This document shows, one piece after another, positions 43,000 to 54,980 of a stretch of DNA of 64,000 nt. The notes below the pieces were generated by a model. That model was not told the origin of the DNA, made no database searches, and saw only the letters and a list, made by a program, of their open reading frames with translations. Within the stretch, counting starts at the first letter, position 1; each line of letters begins with the position of its first letter. Source of the DNA: Gorsachius magnificus (lineage: Eukaryota; Chordata; Aves; Pelecaniformes; Ardeidae); the NCBI GenBank assembly GCA_034008185.1, contig CM067081.1, positions 29,138,806 through 29,202,805 on the forward strand. Direction: 5' to 3'. A program made the translations under genes and the position numbers.

Positions 43000-43450
43000 A
43001 GCTTAGCGGGGCCGCAAGCTAACACACGAGAGTGCGGAGCGCGCTGCTTCTGCTGAAATAAAATCAAGGCAGCTATTTTGAATGAGGACTTTTTGACAAA
43101 GCCATGCATGTGGAGTGCAACCTTATTTCAGGCCTGTGCCGTGCCCCCCCCCCCTTGGGGCAGGACAGCCCCAGCCAGGTGAGGGTAGCGGGGGAGCCCG
43201 CAGGCAGCTCCCACTCGGCACCAGCGATTACACACCTGCGTGGCCTTGCCTTGATCTGATGGTGAAGCAACGGGTTCTCAGGCAGACATCCTCTCCGTTT
43301 GGCAGTAGAAATGACAAATGGAGTCATTTTCTTGTAAGAAAACCTTATAAGAGCTCAAATGACCAAAATGGGGCCCACTGCAGAGATGGGGTCTGTGTGG
43401 AGAGCTGCGCCTGGACTGGAGCTCCACACCGCGCCGCACAGCTCGACATC
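43000..43450. promoter_or_regulatory. CpG-enriched patch
   Basis: I count roughly 19 CpG dinucleotides in about 450 bp, including GAGCGCGCTG near 43037 and CACCGCGCCGC near 43426, plus a C11 run at 43144-43154. The surrounding intron is CpG-poor. It could be a small CpG island or regulatory patch. No promoter motif is clear, and the overlapping minus frame 43278-43772 looks like chance. Confidence 0.25.
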
Positions 43451-46400
43451 CCCAGCATCTCACAGCAGACAGGATTATATATGCTATTGCCTTTCTCTTT
43501 ATAGCATTGGATCCAACAAATGACACCTGAAGTAACACTTTACAGAGCCTGAGTGCCTTTCTTACCAGGGTCATAACAAACCGGCACCTCCTGGGACTAC
43601 ACAGGTGCCTATGTCCATGCCACTGAACCAAGGCCATTCTCCCAAGAAGGCCTTCTGTCTTTAAAAAAGTGGGTTTGAATGAAGCTACAGTGGGCCAGTG
43701 CCAAAGAGCAGAAAGGACAAAACCATTCACTGGTCTTTTACACACACAGATGCTGTTAATGTTACAGACCATACTGCAAAGTGACTTCCAGCTAGTGAAA
43801 AGATCATGTTTACCATTTCACCCTCTGCTCAAAATTCCCATCATCTTTTCTTACCTTTTCACAAACAAAATTAAAAAAACACGTGACGAAAACTAATGTA
43901 AAGCAAGAAAAGAGAAAATGTCCCTTTTTAGAAAAAGCAGAGATCGAGCTTCTGGAAAAAAAAATCTGCTGCTGGGTTTCATGTTGGCATGTCTCCCCAC
44001 AGGGGAAGTTAAACTCTTTCTACCAGGACTTGGTGAGACACAAATAGTGGTTAGAGGAAAGCAGAGAGTCACCATGTCATTTCACTTGGCAGTAGCAGTT
44101 GTGTTACCCTCCCCAGTGACAGCAAGACACCTGGAGGGAGGTTTGCAGCAGCAGAAGAACGACCTGGGCTGAGCCGCCCTGCAGCTGCATGCACAGGTTT
44201 TTAGGGTTCCAGAGGGAGGGGATTTGGTGGTAATTGCTCAGGATTGGGTTACAGCCTCTGCAGCTTCACTCACCTCAGGGGATCTCAAGTCAACAAATGT
44301 CCACAGCGTACGTGGAGAGCTGACCCTCCTGGCCAATGTCACTGGCAGGCTTGCCAGGGTAGGTAAATAAACATTATAGAACCTTTTAAGGTGGTTCATT
44401 CTGCTGGAAGATGTTCAAGTAGGACTCCAGAGCAGAAACCTCAGGCCCACAGCACGTCTTGCTCCCCCGCAGCTGCCACCTCTAAGCCTTGGACCTAGTA
44501 TTTTTTTCTCCCCAGCTATCCCCATTCTCTTAGGCACGGACACATTCTCACAGAAGGGAAAAGAACATCATCTGAACTTCCCAGCTGATGGCTGCCTGCT
44601 TAAACTAAGTCTCCCTGTCACTCTGTGTAGCTCTCAGCTTCCCTGTCTACTGCCATGTGATGGTGAGTTGATTATTTGGGGGCAGTTTCAGGAGAGCTCG
44701 GTCCCAGCAATGCTGAATGCCGTGAGGATTCTGATCCTCACGAGGGCTGCTGACACCTTGAGACACTGCTGAGTCCGCTAAAGAAGTGACATCATGAACC
44801 AGGCTCAAAATCACTTAGGTTCATCTAAAACCTTCCCTTTACTTCGCCGACAACTCTCTGCCCTAGTAGTGACTGAGCGACACTACAGTGTTCACACAAA
44901 ACCTCCATCATTCATGAAAAATCTGACTGAGAAAAGTTTGTCATTAAAAAAAAGGAAAGTGGTGAGAATCACCCGATATTTCACTTACGACACAGACGAA
45001 CTGCATCTACGGAGGAGAGCCCAAATGAGACGCAGTAAGCGGTTTCCAGAGTTTCCGCTTTTCATTCCATTTTCCAGCTGGTCCGAGTCAAGTTCAAGAG
45101 GCACAAATTATTTGTCCAAAGGGATCAGACATGAAGCAAATAAGTAACCTAGGCAAGGCTGAGAACCAGGTCCTGGAGAATCAGAGTATTTTACTCCGGT
45201 CAGTAAAGAAGCAAAATACTGATGTGGGATTCACAAAAAAAAGAGGTGTCGCTACATGAAATAAGTATAATAAAGATTTTGCAGGCTATAAAGACTATTG
45301 TCCAGAATATTTAGCATATATAAACCCCCAAAAGCCAGAGATGCTGACAGTGATGTTTGAATGAGTACAGAGAGAGTTTTAGCATTCCCTTGCTGACTGA
45401 TGTATTTGCTTTTCAGCACTCAGTTTCAACACAGGCTGGAGAGTCATTAAACACCAGGAGAGATCCTGTTTTGGAAATGAAGATGTCTTGTGTGGGTGTA
45501 AGATTAAACGTTCCCCCATCTTTCAAATGACACAATGTCTGAAAGACCCAAATGCAATATTTTGGTTGAACACTGCTTAATCCAAGCCTCGCCATAACTT
45601 TAACCATTCATAAAGATCTGCAAAAGGGCAAAGTATGCTATCTGTCATTATACCGAATTAGGAGATTTTACATCCCGTCTGTTCAGTGCTTGGTTCTCTT
45701 GGCTGTGTTGTCACGATTGAGCAAAACAGCACAGACAGCAGGATTTTATAATATCCTTGACATGGCTGCTACCACCTCTAGTTATTATTGGAAAGCTATT
45801 TGTCTGAAGCTGCAATCTGTTTAGCAAATGACAAAACCACAAAGTTGGGAGAGAGGAAAGCAGGAGGGAAGTTTCAACAAAGAGCATGAATTGTGGTTAT
45901 GGGGTGCAACGTGTGTACTCAGAATTTGAAGTATTCTGTGCGATTATGGGTCCACAAGACTCTGTACCCAATTTTAGGGTGCCTTGTATCAGAGCAAAAA
46001 TTGCAACAGCCACATGGCATAAAGTACTCACTACAAATTACTCAAATTTGATACAAACTTTGAAAGCATTATGTTTTCCTTAATGACCTTGTTTCAAAGG
46101 ACCTAAACCACTTTAACTTCAGGCTGGACCACATGTCACCTGTCACCTAACAGCCTGCACAAAACTCAGCGTGCAGCTTGGCAAACTCAACAGGAATATG
46201 ACCATGACTTAGTGCCTGTCCTGGATCCCTCTGGGACATCCAGGTGATTTTGCAGTGCAAAGATCCAGCATTAATGAATGTGGAATGATGACCTGATTTC
46301 TGTCCCCATAACTAATTGGTGACGAGCAGAGCTGTTCCCCCTGAGCATGTCCAGAAACGCACCCTGCAGCAGGCATCACTAATGAAATGAGGGGGATTTA

Positions 46401-46683
46401 ACACGCTTCAGCTGAGTCTATCCCTGGCATTAAGCACTCAGCCTCTGCAATTCAGCCTTCTGCACGAAGATCTCCACCAGCAGCAAGGCAACATAATCCC
46501 TGGTTACTGTTGAAATTATTGACCACGGGTTATGCCCTCTGGATTTCAGAAAAAAAACACCTGTGACTGTGATTTGTGGTGAGTTTCCTTCAACCAAAAC
46601 CACTGCAGGCCATGAAGATTAAAAGAGCATGCCTTAGAAACTCCTAGCAATTCATCCTCAAGCTATTTGATGGATAGAGTGTA
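43451..46683. other. Unique intronic sequence
   Basis: Nothing recognised. A 117-codon plus frame at 44794-45147 is rich in Arg, Lys and Ser but has no known domain, Kozak-type start or splice context. Confidence 0.45.
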
Positions 46684-46972
46684 TTCTCAGTGGTGCCCAG
46701 CGACAGGACAAGGGGCAGTGAGCACAAACTGAAGCATAAGAGGTTTCAGTTGAAGATAAGGAAGAACTTCTTTACTTTGAGGGTGACAGAGCACTGGAAC
46801 AGGCTGCCCAGGGGGGTTGTGGAGTCTCCTTCTTTGGAGATATTCAAAGCCCGCCTGGATGATGTCCTGTGCAACCTGCTCTAGGTGACCCTGCTTTAGC
46901 AGGGGTGTTGGACTGGATGATCTCCAGAGGTCCCTTCCAACCCCTGCCATTCTGTCATTCTGTGATTCTTGT
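46684..46972 (+). mobile_element. CR1 LINE 3' fragment, plus strand (older subfamily)
   Basis: Covers the last 60-odd codons of CR1 ORF2 and the 3' untranslated region, ending CCATTCTGTCATTCTGTGATTCT. The peptide has the classic CR1 end: PSDRTRGSEHKLKHKRF, KIRKNFFTLRVTEHWNRLP and VVESPSLEIFKARLDDVL. The wording (EHWNRLP, 3' octamer ATTCTGTG) differs from the 10525/25552/60181 group, so it is a separate CR1 subfamily, shared with 54791-54980. Confidence 0.93.
46690..46884 (+). pseudogene. CR1 ORF2 extreme C-terminal remnant (64 codons)
   Basis: Frame-intact tail of ORF2 only; all catalytic regions are missing. It is recognised by RKNFFTLRVTEHWNRLPRG and the terminal LDDVLCNLL. Non-functional. 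Confidence 0.88.
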
Positions 46973-47230
46973 GACTACAGCATGGCATTGAGTCGCAGCC
47001 ACCAAACTCCAGCAGCTACTAATACTTGGAGTATCAGAGAAGGGACTACGGAGGTGGGGCACGACTTTGCCTGGAGTGGAGAAAAGCCATGAGGATGACA
47101 TCCCACCCCCCTGACATTCACAGCTCTGCATGAACTACTGCAGGGATTTGAGACAATGGTGCTGCCCCAAGGAGAGACCCAGGGAGCTGCCACCACCCAC
47201 CTGTAAGCTCACAGCCTGTCCCGATGGGTG

Positions 47231-47520
47231 CAGCCGCTCAGCAGCTCCTGGGCTGAGCTACGCTCCTCTTTCCCTGCTGGAAATGCAGGGTTGTGCTCCA
47301 GACCTTCCTTGGGGATGAACCCAGCCCACCATGGGAAGGCAGTGGGACGAAGGCGCTCAGTCCCACGGACACTCCAGGGCTGAGCTACGCTCCTCTTTTC
47401 CTGCTGGAAATGCAGGGCTGTGCTCCAGACCTTCCTTGGGGTTGTGCTCCAGACCTTCCATGGGGATGAACCCTGCCCACCATGGGAAGGCAGCGGGATG
47501 AAGGCGCTCAGTCCCACAGA
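47231..47520. repeat. GC-rich tandem duplication (127-bp period, with nested 24-bp duplication)
   Basis: A block starting at TGAGCTACGCTCCTCTTT (47254) recurs at 47381, a 127-bp shift, with few differences. Both copies carry GCTGGAAATGCAGG, TGTGCTCCAGACCTTCC, GATGAACCC, CCCACCATGGGAAGGCAG and GAAGGCGCTCAGTCCCAC. Within the second copy TGTGCTCCAGACCTTCC is itself duplicated (47419 and 47443, 24-bp shift). This looks like a short minisatellite. Open frames crossing it on either strand merely reflect the repetition. Confidence 0.9.
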
Positions 47521-50500
47521 TGGTGAAGCTCAGAAGTCATCAGGCAGACGCATTATGGAAAAAATTACAGTTTCCTTTCTCCGGGGAACAAGGCTCTCGA
47601 GTATCGTATTACCTTTCTTCTAGCAAACCCTGTGGTATTTATTTTCTGTTACACAATGTATACATTATCTGCATGAATCATTAGTGCTAAACAGCGTTAC
47701 AAAATGAGAAAGCAGATGATAGCGTTGTTTAATAGCATTAAGCTATAAAATGAAGGCTGCTTGTCAAGAGAGTGAAACGCCAGAGTTGAAACTGAAATGG
47801 TTCAGCAATGAAAATACAGAGAGAAATAATTATTGAGTAATGCCCTATATTATTTCTAGCAGGGTTCTGTCATAACTGGCCCCTGCACCTAAAATTAAAA
47901 CAGCATTGGCTTGGAAAAAAAAAATAAAAATCAGAGAAAGCCAAAAGTATCTTCCATTTTTTTTAGTATTTGTCAATGCAACAAAAATCCCAGATTTATT
48001 TCTGTGTCAGCACTTTGAACAACAGCAAAGGCCATGAAAAGCTCATTTTTGGCACGTTTGCACCAGGGCAGTGCCAATAGCCCATCGGTTCATGCATCCA
48101 CCCAGGGCACCTCAGCAGCAGATTTTGTTCCACCCCGGCCTCCCCTGCCCCATGTCAGGGTTATCCCAGCCAAGTCCCCCAGGGCTTGGACTTGCCCCCA
48201 CTTTGCATGGAAGAAATAACTATTCAGTGAGACAAAGAGTGAAAGAGCCTGTAGTCTGCTTGGGAGGGGAAACTCCTCTTTTTCCCTCCTAGTGTAATGA
48301 CTCTTGAAGTATTTTATACTTAATAAAATAGTTTCCACAAGTAGGACCAAAGCCAGCCCCCCGGAGAACAATTTAGCTCCCGCAGGGACCAGCAAAGGCA
48401 GCACCTGACTGGAGCTCTCAAGTCCTTCCAGAGACCTCCTGCTCCTCTCCATCCCCCTTGGTGTCCCTTGTCCTGAAAACATCTTCAGCAATTTCAGGGC
48501 AAGCTCCCAAATACTTTCGGGATGACTACAAGTCATGCTTTTCAACACAGCAACTACTCGGCAGAGGGGAAGGGGTAGGAGGAATGCTGCTCAGTGCAGA
48601 GGCTTGCACGAACCGGAGTGAGTGCTTTACGAGCCTGGTTTTGTCCTCCTCTGCTTCACTGGCTGCTGGGGCAGGGGGGGGGAATGCGTGTGTTCATTAA
48701 TCAACAGAAAAAATCATCCTTGGCTAATTTGGAGAAGTCAATCTGTTATGAGCTTTCACTTGCTAGAAATGGTGCTGGATGAAGAGATCAGCGTGGATAG
48801 AAGGAGTTTTAAAAATAGGCTTTCAGCAGCAACCTGCGCTGTCAGGTGTCAGACGGCAGAGTCGTCCCCTGCTAACACGTTTTACAAGTAAACCCTCTCC
48901 TCTCCCCACGCTGCCCTCACTGCAATATCTATCTGTACCACTATTATTGTTTTGCTGACAATTCCTCTAGCTATCCAAAAAGAGAATTTAAATGTCTTGC
49001 TGTTCCCCTGAGAGTTTGTCCTTTGAAGCACATTAAATCTTACTCAGCTATGTATACCTCAGAGAAAATAAACTGCTATGCCATGATTAATCATCTTGGA
49101 TCCAGATACGTTTGTGAGGTGGAGGTGCACTGAGAATGACTGAAGACGTTGAAGGCTATTAGAGCAAATTGAAAAAGAAAGAGAAAAATGAAATCCTTCA
49201 TGCACTAACTAGAGAGGGGTGGGGGGGGGGAGGTGGAAAGAAACAACCAAAACCAAGGATTAACTAAAAAACAGAACCACAGCCCAAACGGAACCTGTTC
49301 CTACTGCTTGCAAAATGCTGTCACTGAACATCCTACTGCTCTTAGGGAGAGGGTGGAAAGGAAAACACATGACAACGATTAGGCACATGGAGGAAGACAC
49401 TCGGATGCAACCGTGATGAATACTGTGTTGGGAAGGGAAGATGGTCTTTAAGGGAAAGCAGAGCTTCTGTGTAAAAAAGGGAAAGGAGAAAATGGTGTGA
49501 TAAAATTCCAGCACTTAAAATGAAGAGGGAATAATAGCTATAAAGATTAGATTCCTCTCCTTTTAAAAAAAAGATCGTGGTTTAATTGTACTTGGCTTTT
49601 AAGCATCCTGGGTCCAAACCGCTACCATCATAACTGACTTTGAAATTGCATTTTCCAAGCAAAAAGCACCGTTGTAACAGCTGCTTCTGGAGAATTCATA
49701 TGCTTGGAATGGCATATACCTGCTACGCAGTTCCAGCGGCAGTGATCTCGCAGGAATGCCACTGGGGAGTGAGACCAGATGGTAAGACAGAAATAGGAAG
49801 TTTCTGCAGTTTCTTTTAAAATAAGGAACAATCGGGGGAAAGCTAGGAAAAGGCAAAGTGCAGAGGAAAAAAGAACATGAGAGCAAAGCTTGGTGAAGCA
49901 TGAAGGGGCATGCAACTTGAAATCAAGGTAAGATAACCGCTCCTGACCTACACCCAATTAAGGCATTCCCTACAGATGGCACGGATATCAAAGGCACACT
50001 CTGCTTTTTGCAGTTTCCATGTGTTTGTGAGCACAGGTTTCTTCATTCAACGACTTTTCCTCAGTTTGACTCTGCAGGTGACATCCTATGGCTTTAGTAC
50101 CAGATATCTGAAATGAGAAATCACTAAATCCTACTTGTTACTTGTAAGGTTCCTCTCTCTCACCTTGCTTTCCTTGCTAGGCAGTTTTCACACACAAGTT
50201 TCACTCCCACAAGGGGTGCTGCTACCAAATGATTTAAAGGGTTTCCTATACAACCAAGGCCTGAATATGTTATCCCACCCACACCAGCAGTGCTATGGTG
50301 TTGCCCCAGAAGGACGTGCAGCCCATGGCAGACCAAAAAGCCAAGAAGGAGTTCAGAAGTCAAATACAAACCTCCTCCGAGGTGCCATGACCTTGTCTTC
50401 ATAAATCTTGTTGGTTTACCCCCTTTTTAGGGAGAGACTGCCACAGCCTCTTGTTTTTGTAGTTACTTTTTAAACAGCGTCCAGCAGCCCCGAGGAATCC

Positions 50501-51082
50501 CGACTCCAACCCAAATGAATCTGCCACCGCTCCTAGTGCAGATCACAGCAGCAAGGCTCACTGACAGCCGCTGACTGCCTGGTGTCTGGCACCGCACCAG
50601 CACCATTCGTCTTGTTTTGTTAAATTCACAAAGGGCCTGGGTGCCTCTCGGCTTGCAGAGCCACATCAGAAAATAAAGTCAGATTAAAAGGCTCAGGGCT
50701 GGTGCCCAAAGTGATATTCAAACTCTCCTGAATACCTGCAATCAGCTTAAATATTATAAAACAGCAAGCTGCATCTTAATCTCCATCCCCTCTCCCACTT
50801 CATTTATTTTACATTACGCAATAAATTCCTGAAGTTACTACTGAAATCCTTTCCCTCAGCACCATAACTAATTAATCCCTCTGCAAATGGATAGTGTTAT
50901 TCCAGAGGAACAGCAGGTTTGAATGACTGCTTGTCAGTTCATCTGATAGCGCTCAATACCTGTGGCAAAGCCCTAACTTTGTGATCAAAGTTGCATCGAC
51001 ACTTATCCAAATGGAAGCCCTCTTAGAGCTGCAGAGGAAGCATGTCCAAGGCTGTAAGCAAGAATATGAATATTACTCTGAT
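47521..51082. other. Unique intronic sequence with G-runs
   Basis: No gene recognised. Contains a G-run near 48675 and the G4TG10 run at 49216-49230. Confidence 0.45.
49216..49233 (+). repeat. G-rich run (G4TG10AGG)
   Basis: A nearly uninterrupted G tract of about 17 nt, possibly quadruplex-forming and error-prone in sequencing. Confidence 0.9.
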
Positions 51083-51121
51083 TTTATTGATTTTCCAAGC
51101 TGACACTCAGTCCCACATCTT

Positions 51122-51424
51122 TCACAGATAACGCTGCCATTGCACATTACAAAGATGCCTCTTCTTTGGTTTCACCTTCCCCTCAAGAACAGCCTTCTTG
51201 GCAGTAAACAGGACATAAAATATGAATCCTATCACACAGTGGATGCACATCAGGAAAAAGGCATTGTCCCCACCGGCCATCTTGTCACAACTTTCAAGAA
51301 GTCCCAGGAACAACAGCATTTTGAGGCCAAGAATTGCTAAATGATTAAAACTCAACCAGATGCACTGTGCAGCAGCAGCAGCCCCTGTGGAAAATTCACA
51401 AAGGTTATCCTTTGAAAACGCTAA
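51122..51424 (-). other. Open frame with two hydrophobic segments; possible unrecognised exon, not assigned
   Basis: On the minus strand a 100-codon open frame runs from just after an in-frame TGA (51427-51425) to TGA at 51124-51122. It encodes an Ala-rich then hydrophobic segment (LAILGLKMLLFLGLL), a short polar loop (ESCDKMAGGDN) and a second hydrophobic segment (AFFLMCIHCVIGFIFYVLF), then a basic tail (KVKPKKRH). A TTTTCCACAG acceptor-like sequence lies inside the frame, and AATAAA follows the stop on the same strand (51088-51083). There is no ATG near the frame start. I do not recognise the protein. The length is well within chance, so I report it only as a candidate. Confidence 0.2.
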
Positions 51425-52010
51425 TCAAAAGAAAAATGATTCGCTTTGGTACCAGAAACTCTTTAAAATAACAAAGAGTCTGCTCATTTAGATTGCAAGA
51501 CTATTTGTGTAAAGACAGGAAGAACATCGGTTTAGCATAATGATGAGGTCATGTTGTCAGAAGCCAGCCCAGGCAAACCTGTCCCGAGGGGCCACCGGTT
51601 TAAGGCAACAGAAAGAATCACCGCGCTGGACTGCAGGGATTACTTTTTACTCTGTAAGCAGCACGCTTCACTCTGCGCTAGTGAAAGCTAAGGTACAGAG
51701 CACTTTTCCACAGTTCAGCAGCATGTGAGCTTGGGCATTGCAGGGTCCATAACCTTTTGTAAAGCCCAATGAGTAACAGGTATTGATGGGCATTACGAGA
51801 AGTAATGTACACTGTTCCAACCAAATGTGTTTGATTTGGAGATCCAGGACTGTAGCTGAGAACAAATCCCAAAACAGAGAAGACCTTATCTTTGTTTTCT
51901 AGTAGTTCACCAAGAAATTCCCAACTTTCTTCATGCTTGTCATTCTTAAAGCTCCTACCAATGACTGGAAGAGAAAGAAAACCCTACTCACAGATCACAG
52001 CTTGACCAAT

Positions 52011-52085
52011 ATCACAGAATCACAGAATGGCAAGGGTTGGAAAGGACCTTGGGAGATCATCTAATCCAACCCTCTTGGCTATTTG
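52011..52085 (-). mobile_element. CR1 3'-tip fragment, minus strand
   Basis: ATCACAGAATCACAGAATGG followed by GGGTTGGAAAGGACCTTGGG and AGATCATCTAATCCAACCC, the reverse complement of a CR1 3' end, then similarity is lost. Confidence 0.88.
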
Positions 52086-52312
52086 GAAATTACTTTTAAT
52101 ACAGAGCTGCCAGAGAGGGTATGAGTTGGTAATTCCTTAGGTTGTGCCTACACAGGCATGAGACAGCCAAAGCCTGACTTCACTGATTGTCCAAGGAGGC
52201 AAAGCAGGTTTAAGTGCAAAACTATTAAAATATGTTACTGTATGAACTCTGCCGTGAGAGTGCAGTCCTCATAAACACCTCTCTGCAGAGATGAAGCAGT
52301 GTCAGCTCAAGT

Positions 52313-52462
52313 CCAGAGAGGTTGTGGGATCTCCATTCCTGGAGGTATTCAAAACTCACCTGGACGCAGCCTGAACAACTTATTGGACCTGCTTTGAGTG
52401 GGGGCTTGGACTAGAGACCTCCAGAGGTCCCTTCCCATCCATGTGAACCTGTGACTCTCTCA
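52313..52462 (+). mobile_element. Degraded CR1 3' fragment, plus strand
   Basis: AGAGGTTGTGGGATCTCCATTC, GGAGGTATTCAAAACTCACCTGG, GGCTTGGACTAGAG and CCTCCAGAGGTCCCTTCC follow the CR1 ORF2 end and 3' untranslated region in order, with a decayed octamer end. The deep divergence marks it as older than 46684 and 54791. Confidence 0.82.
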
Positions 52463-52590
52463 AGCCAGCTTGGAGCACAGGTACTCATGCAGATACATCT
52501 GTTTCACAGAGGAAGAGAAATAGAGAAGGTGGTGCCGACTCAAACAGGAAAACACTCACCACTTAACCTTTCTGATTCCACTCCAGCAAG

Positions 52591-52745
52591 GTAGGTATTA
52601 GCTGCACTTTGCAATTTAGGGAAATGAGTCACAGAGGGCTGGACTAATGTACCCAAACCCACACAGTAAATCAACGGACAGTCCCAGGTCCCAGGGCATT
52701 TCAGTCGGTCACCTTGCCCTTAATCCTTTATTCCATGCTCTTTCT
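52591..52745 (-). mobile_element. MIR-like SINE, minus strand
   Basis: Reads as the reverse complement of MIR: TTTAGGGAAATGAGTCACAGAG, then CCCAAACCCACACAGTAAATC (the CCAAGGTCACACAGCTAGTAA core), then GGTCCCAGGGCATTTCAG and CCATGCTCTTTC from the tRNA-like head. It is diverged, as expected for an insertion predating birds. Confidence 0.75.
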
Positions 52746-54790
52746 CAGAAGAACCAGGGATTATCAGAATATGCCAGTTAAACAGAAAGTGGTTCATACT
52801 TTGACCTCATTCAAAAGAGTTCTTTGAAGTGATTAATTTGTTTGTGCATTGTAATTTAATTTACACACAGTTCAAAGGTGGAGCATTCTTTTCTGCAAGC
52901 AATTAGGGCCTGTGCTTTTTTCCAATTAAGTGACCCTCAGTCTTCTTCTAAGGGGTTGTAAACCAGAATTAAGATAATTCTAGGGGGAAAAAAAAAATCT
53001 ATAATAGTAATTCATGCTAGTTGGCCCCCACTGAAGTACTGAATTCAGATGATGAAGTGAATTCCTCTATCAAAGGGTCTTATTCAACTGAGGTGTGGGA
53101 ATACCCTCCTGTGATAAAAGCACATATTAGTCAAGAAATAGCTTTCAAGGATGGCTGCTGCCAACCAGCATAAATCAAGGACTGCAATTGATTAACTAAT
53201 TTAAACACTAAAGACAGCTTTGGTTGCTATGGCAATAAAAGAAAGGTCGAAACCCTGATGACCTTGGAGGCTTATGATCCTCTGGAGATTTCAGAAACGA
53301 AAGTCTGGAAATAAATTCAAAGATATAATGCTAGCCAGATTGCCTCGTAATGGCTTGGCTGTTTTGTCAGCTGGAAGACAGACTTCACAGCATGTTCCGC
53401 ACTAGCCACCAGTGTGCAGCTAGCTCCGACTCTCTGATACCTTTTCAGCATCAAAAATCAGCTGGGACATCTGAGAGCCTCAAATATTTCCTTTGAGCTC
53501 TGTTGTTGGCCTGTTACTCTCAAATACCAGTTCCCTTTCTTATCGAGCACTTTATTAGCAAGTTCTTATCGCTAAGTTAGCTTCCTGGGTAGCTGCTCCT
53601 AAATTCATCGTACTTTTCATCCTACGGACTCCTTAGAGGTTTGATTCTGAGCCTTTTGATGAATAAAAAGCCAGTTTAGAAAGTGGCAGAAAAGCAGCGC
53701 CTGAACGTCCCAGGAGAAACCAACACAGCCCACAGAGCTCAGTGGAGCTGATTTGTACCACCTGAGGATGTGGCTGGCCATACTTGTGAAATCCCTGGCA
53801 AAATGTTACACCTGACTGCTGTTTGAGCTCAACTGCCTTCAGCAGAACATCATTAGGATCCTCCTGCTTTTACCCACCCGACCCTGAGAGCAGCAGGGAA
53901 CTTAGAAACTCTGGTTGTACCCTGTCTGAATTCGGCTGCCGTGTTTTATTAACGGGCATCTGTGAGAGGCAAGCAAAAATAAGATGACTCCGTGACCACA
54001 ACAGCCTGACTGTGTAAAGCATTTGCCAAAAATGCCTTGAATTTCAATAATTACATAGGCCAGCCTATTGGCCTCTTTTGGGAAACATGCTCTTCATTTT
54101 GAGACATACAAAATAATCCTATGTCTTGTGTTTGAGTACAAACACTGATTTCTTTTGTCAACATGGTAGGCAGTTTTTCTGAAAACAGGGCTACTGCTAT
54201 GCAGAAGGGCTTCAGTCATTCAAAATAAATGCTGTTACCAAGCGAAAAGCCTCGAACGTCAAGATTATCTGTCATTCCTCATTGCATTCATAAAGATTCA
54301 GATTACATTCCAATCTTACTTTCTAGAAAATATCTAAGCATGCTTTCCTCAGTTTTTCTTTAAGATGTTTATCTATAATTGGCATTACATTAGTTTTGTA
54401 TTGTAAGTTAACCAGGGCAGCATCCGCGCTTGTTCTGCCTGAAACCACAGCCACCAAAATTGCCTGCAAACTGGCAAAACCCTGGAATAAATACGCTCTT
54501 GAGCACTTAATTTGTCTTTAGATTAGCCATTTAGGCTTATTTGTCTGTTTACTGGTTTTAAAATATTTTAAAAGCTGATCAATAAATTGGAAGCGCGTGC
54601 TTCTTACCCACCAGGGGATTTTACAGACTTCATGAAGAACACAGAAAAAGTCGTTTTTGCCTGGGCATCACAGAGAAAAGCAGGATGAGAAGGAATCAGT
54701 TCATTGGCTTAAAGAAGGTGGTGAAATGCATGGATTGAGGACAACGCTTGAAGCGTTGTGTTACCATGACACGTTAGACAGTGCCTGATT
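52746..54790. other. Unique intronic sequence
   Basis: No gene or repeat family recognised. AT-rich, with many short TAATTA-type words, e.g. near 52840-52870 and 54040-54060. Confidence 0.45.
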
Positions 54791-54980
54791 CAGAGCACTG
54801 GAACAGGCTGCCCAGGGGGGTTGTGGAGTCTCCTTCTCTGGAGATATTCAAAACCCTCCTGGACGACGTCCTGTGCAACCTACTGTGGGTGACCCTGCTT
54901 TAGCAGGAGGGTTGGCCTGGATGATGTCCTGAGGTCCCTTCCAACCCCTGCCATTCTGTGATTCTGTGTGATTCCATGAT
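54791..54980 (+). mobile_element. CR1 LINE 3' fragment, plus strand
   Basis: Starts at CAGAGCACTGGAACAGGCTG and runs through GGTTGTGGAGTCTCCTTCTC, GGTGACCCTGCTTTAGCAGG and CCCTTCCAACCCCTGCCATT to ATTCTGTG octamers. It is nearly the same text as 46684-46972, so the same subfamily, but more severely 5' truncated. Confidence 0.93.

Noticed and set aside
43278..43772. 164-codon open frame on the minus strand
   Set aside because: Longest frame outside CR1, but in 64 kb read in six frames a frame of about this length is expected by chance. No domain, signal, splice context or repeated motif is present, and it overlaps a GC-richer patch.
44794..45147. 117-codon plus frame rich in Arg/Ser
   Set aside because: No known domain and no supporting signals. 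Chance frame.
47209..47517. Minus frame with internally repeated peptide
   Set aside because: The repetition is explained by the 127-bp tandem duplication; no other sign of coding.
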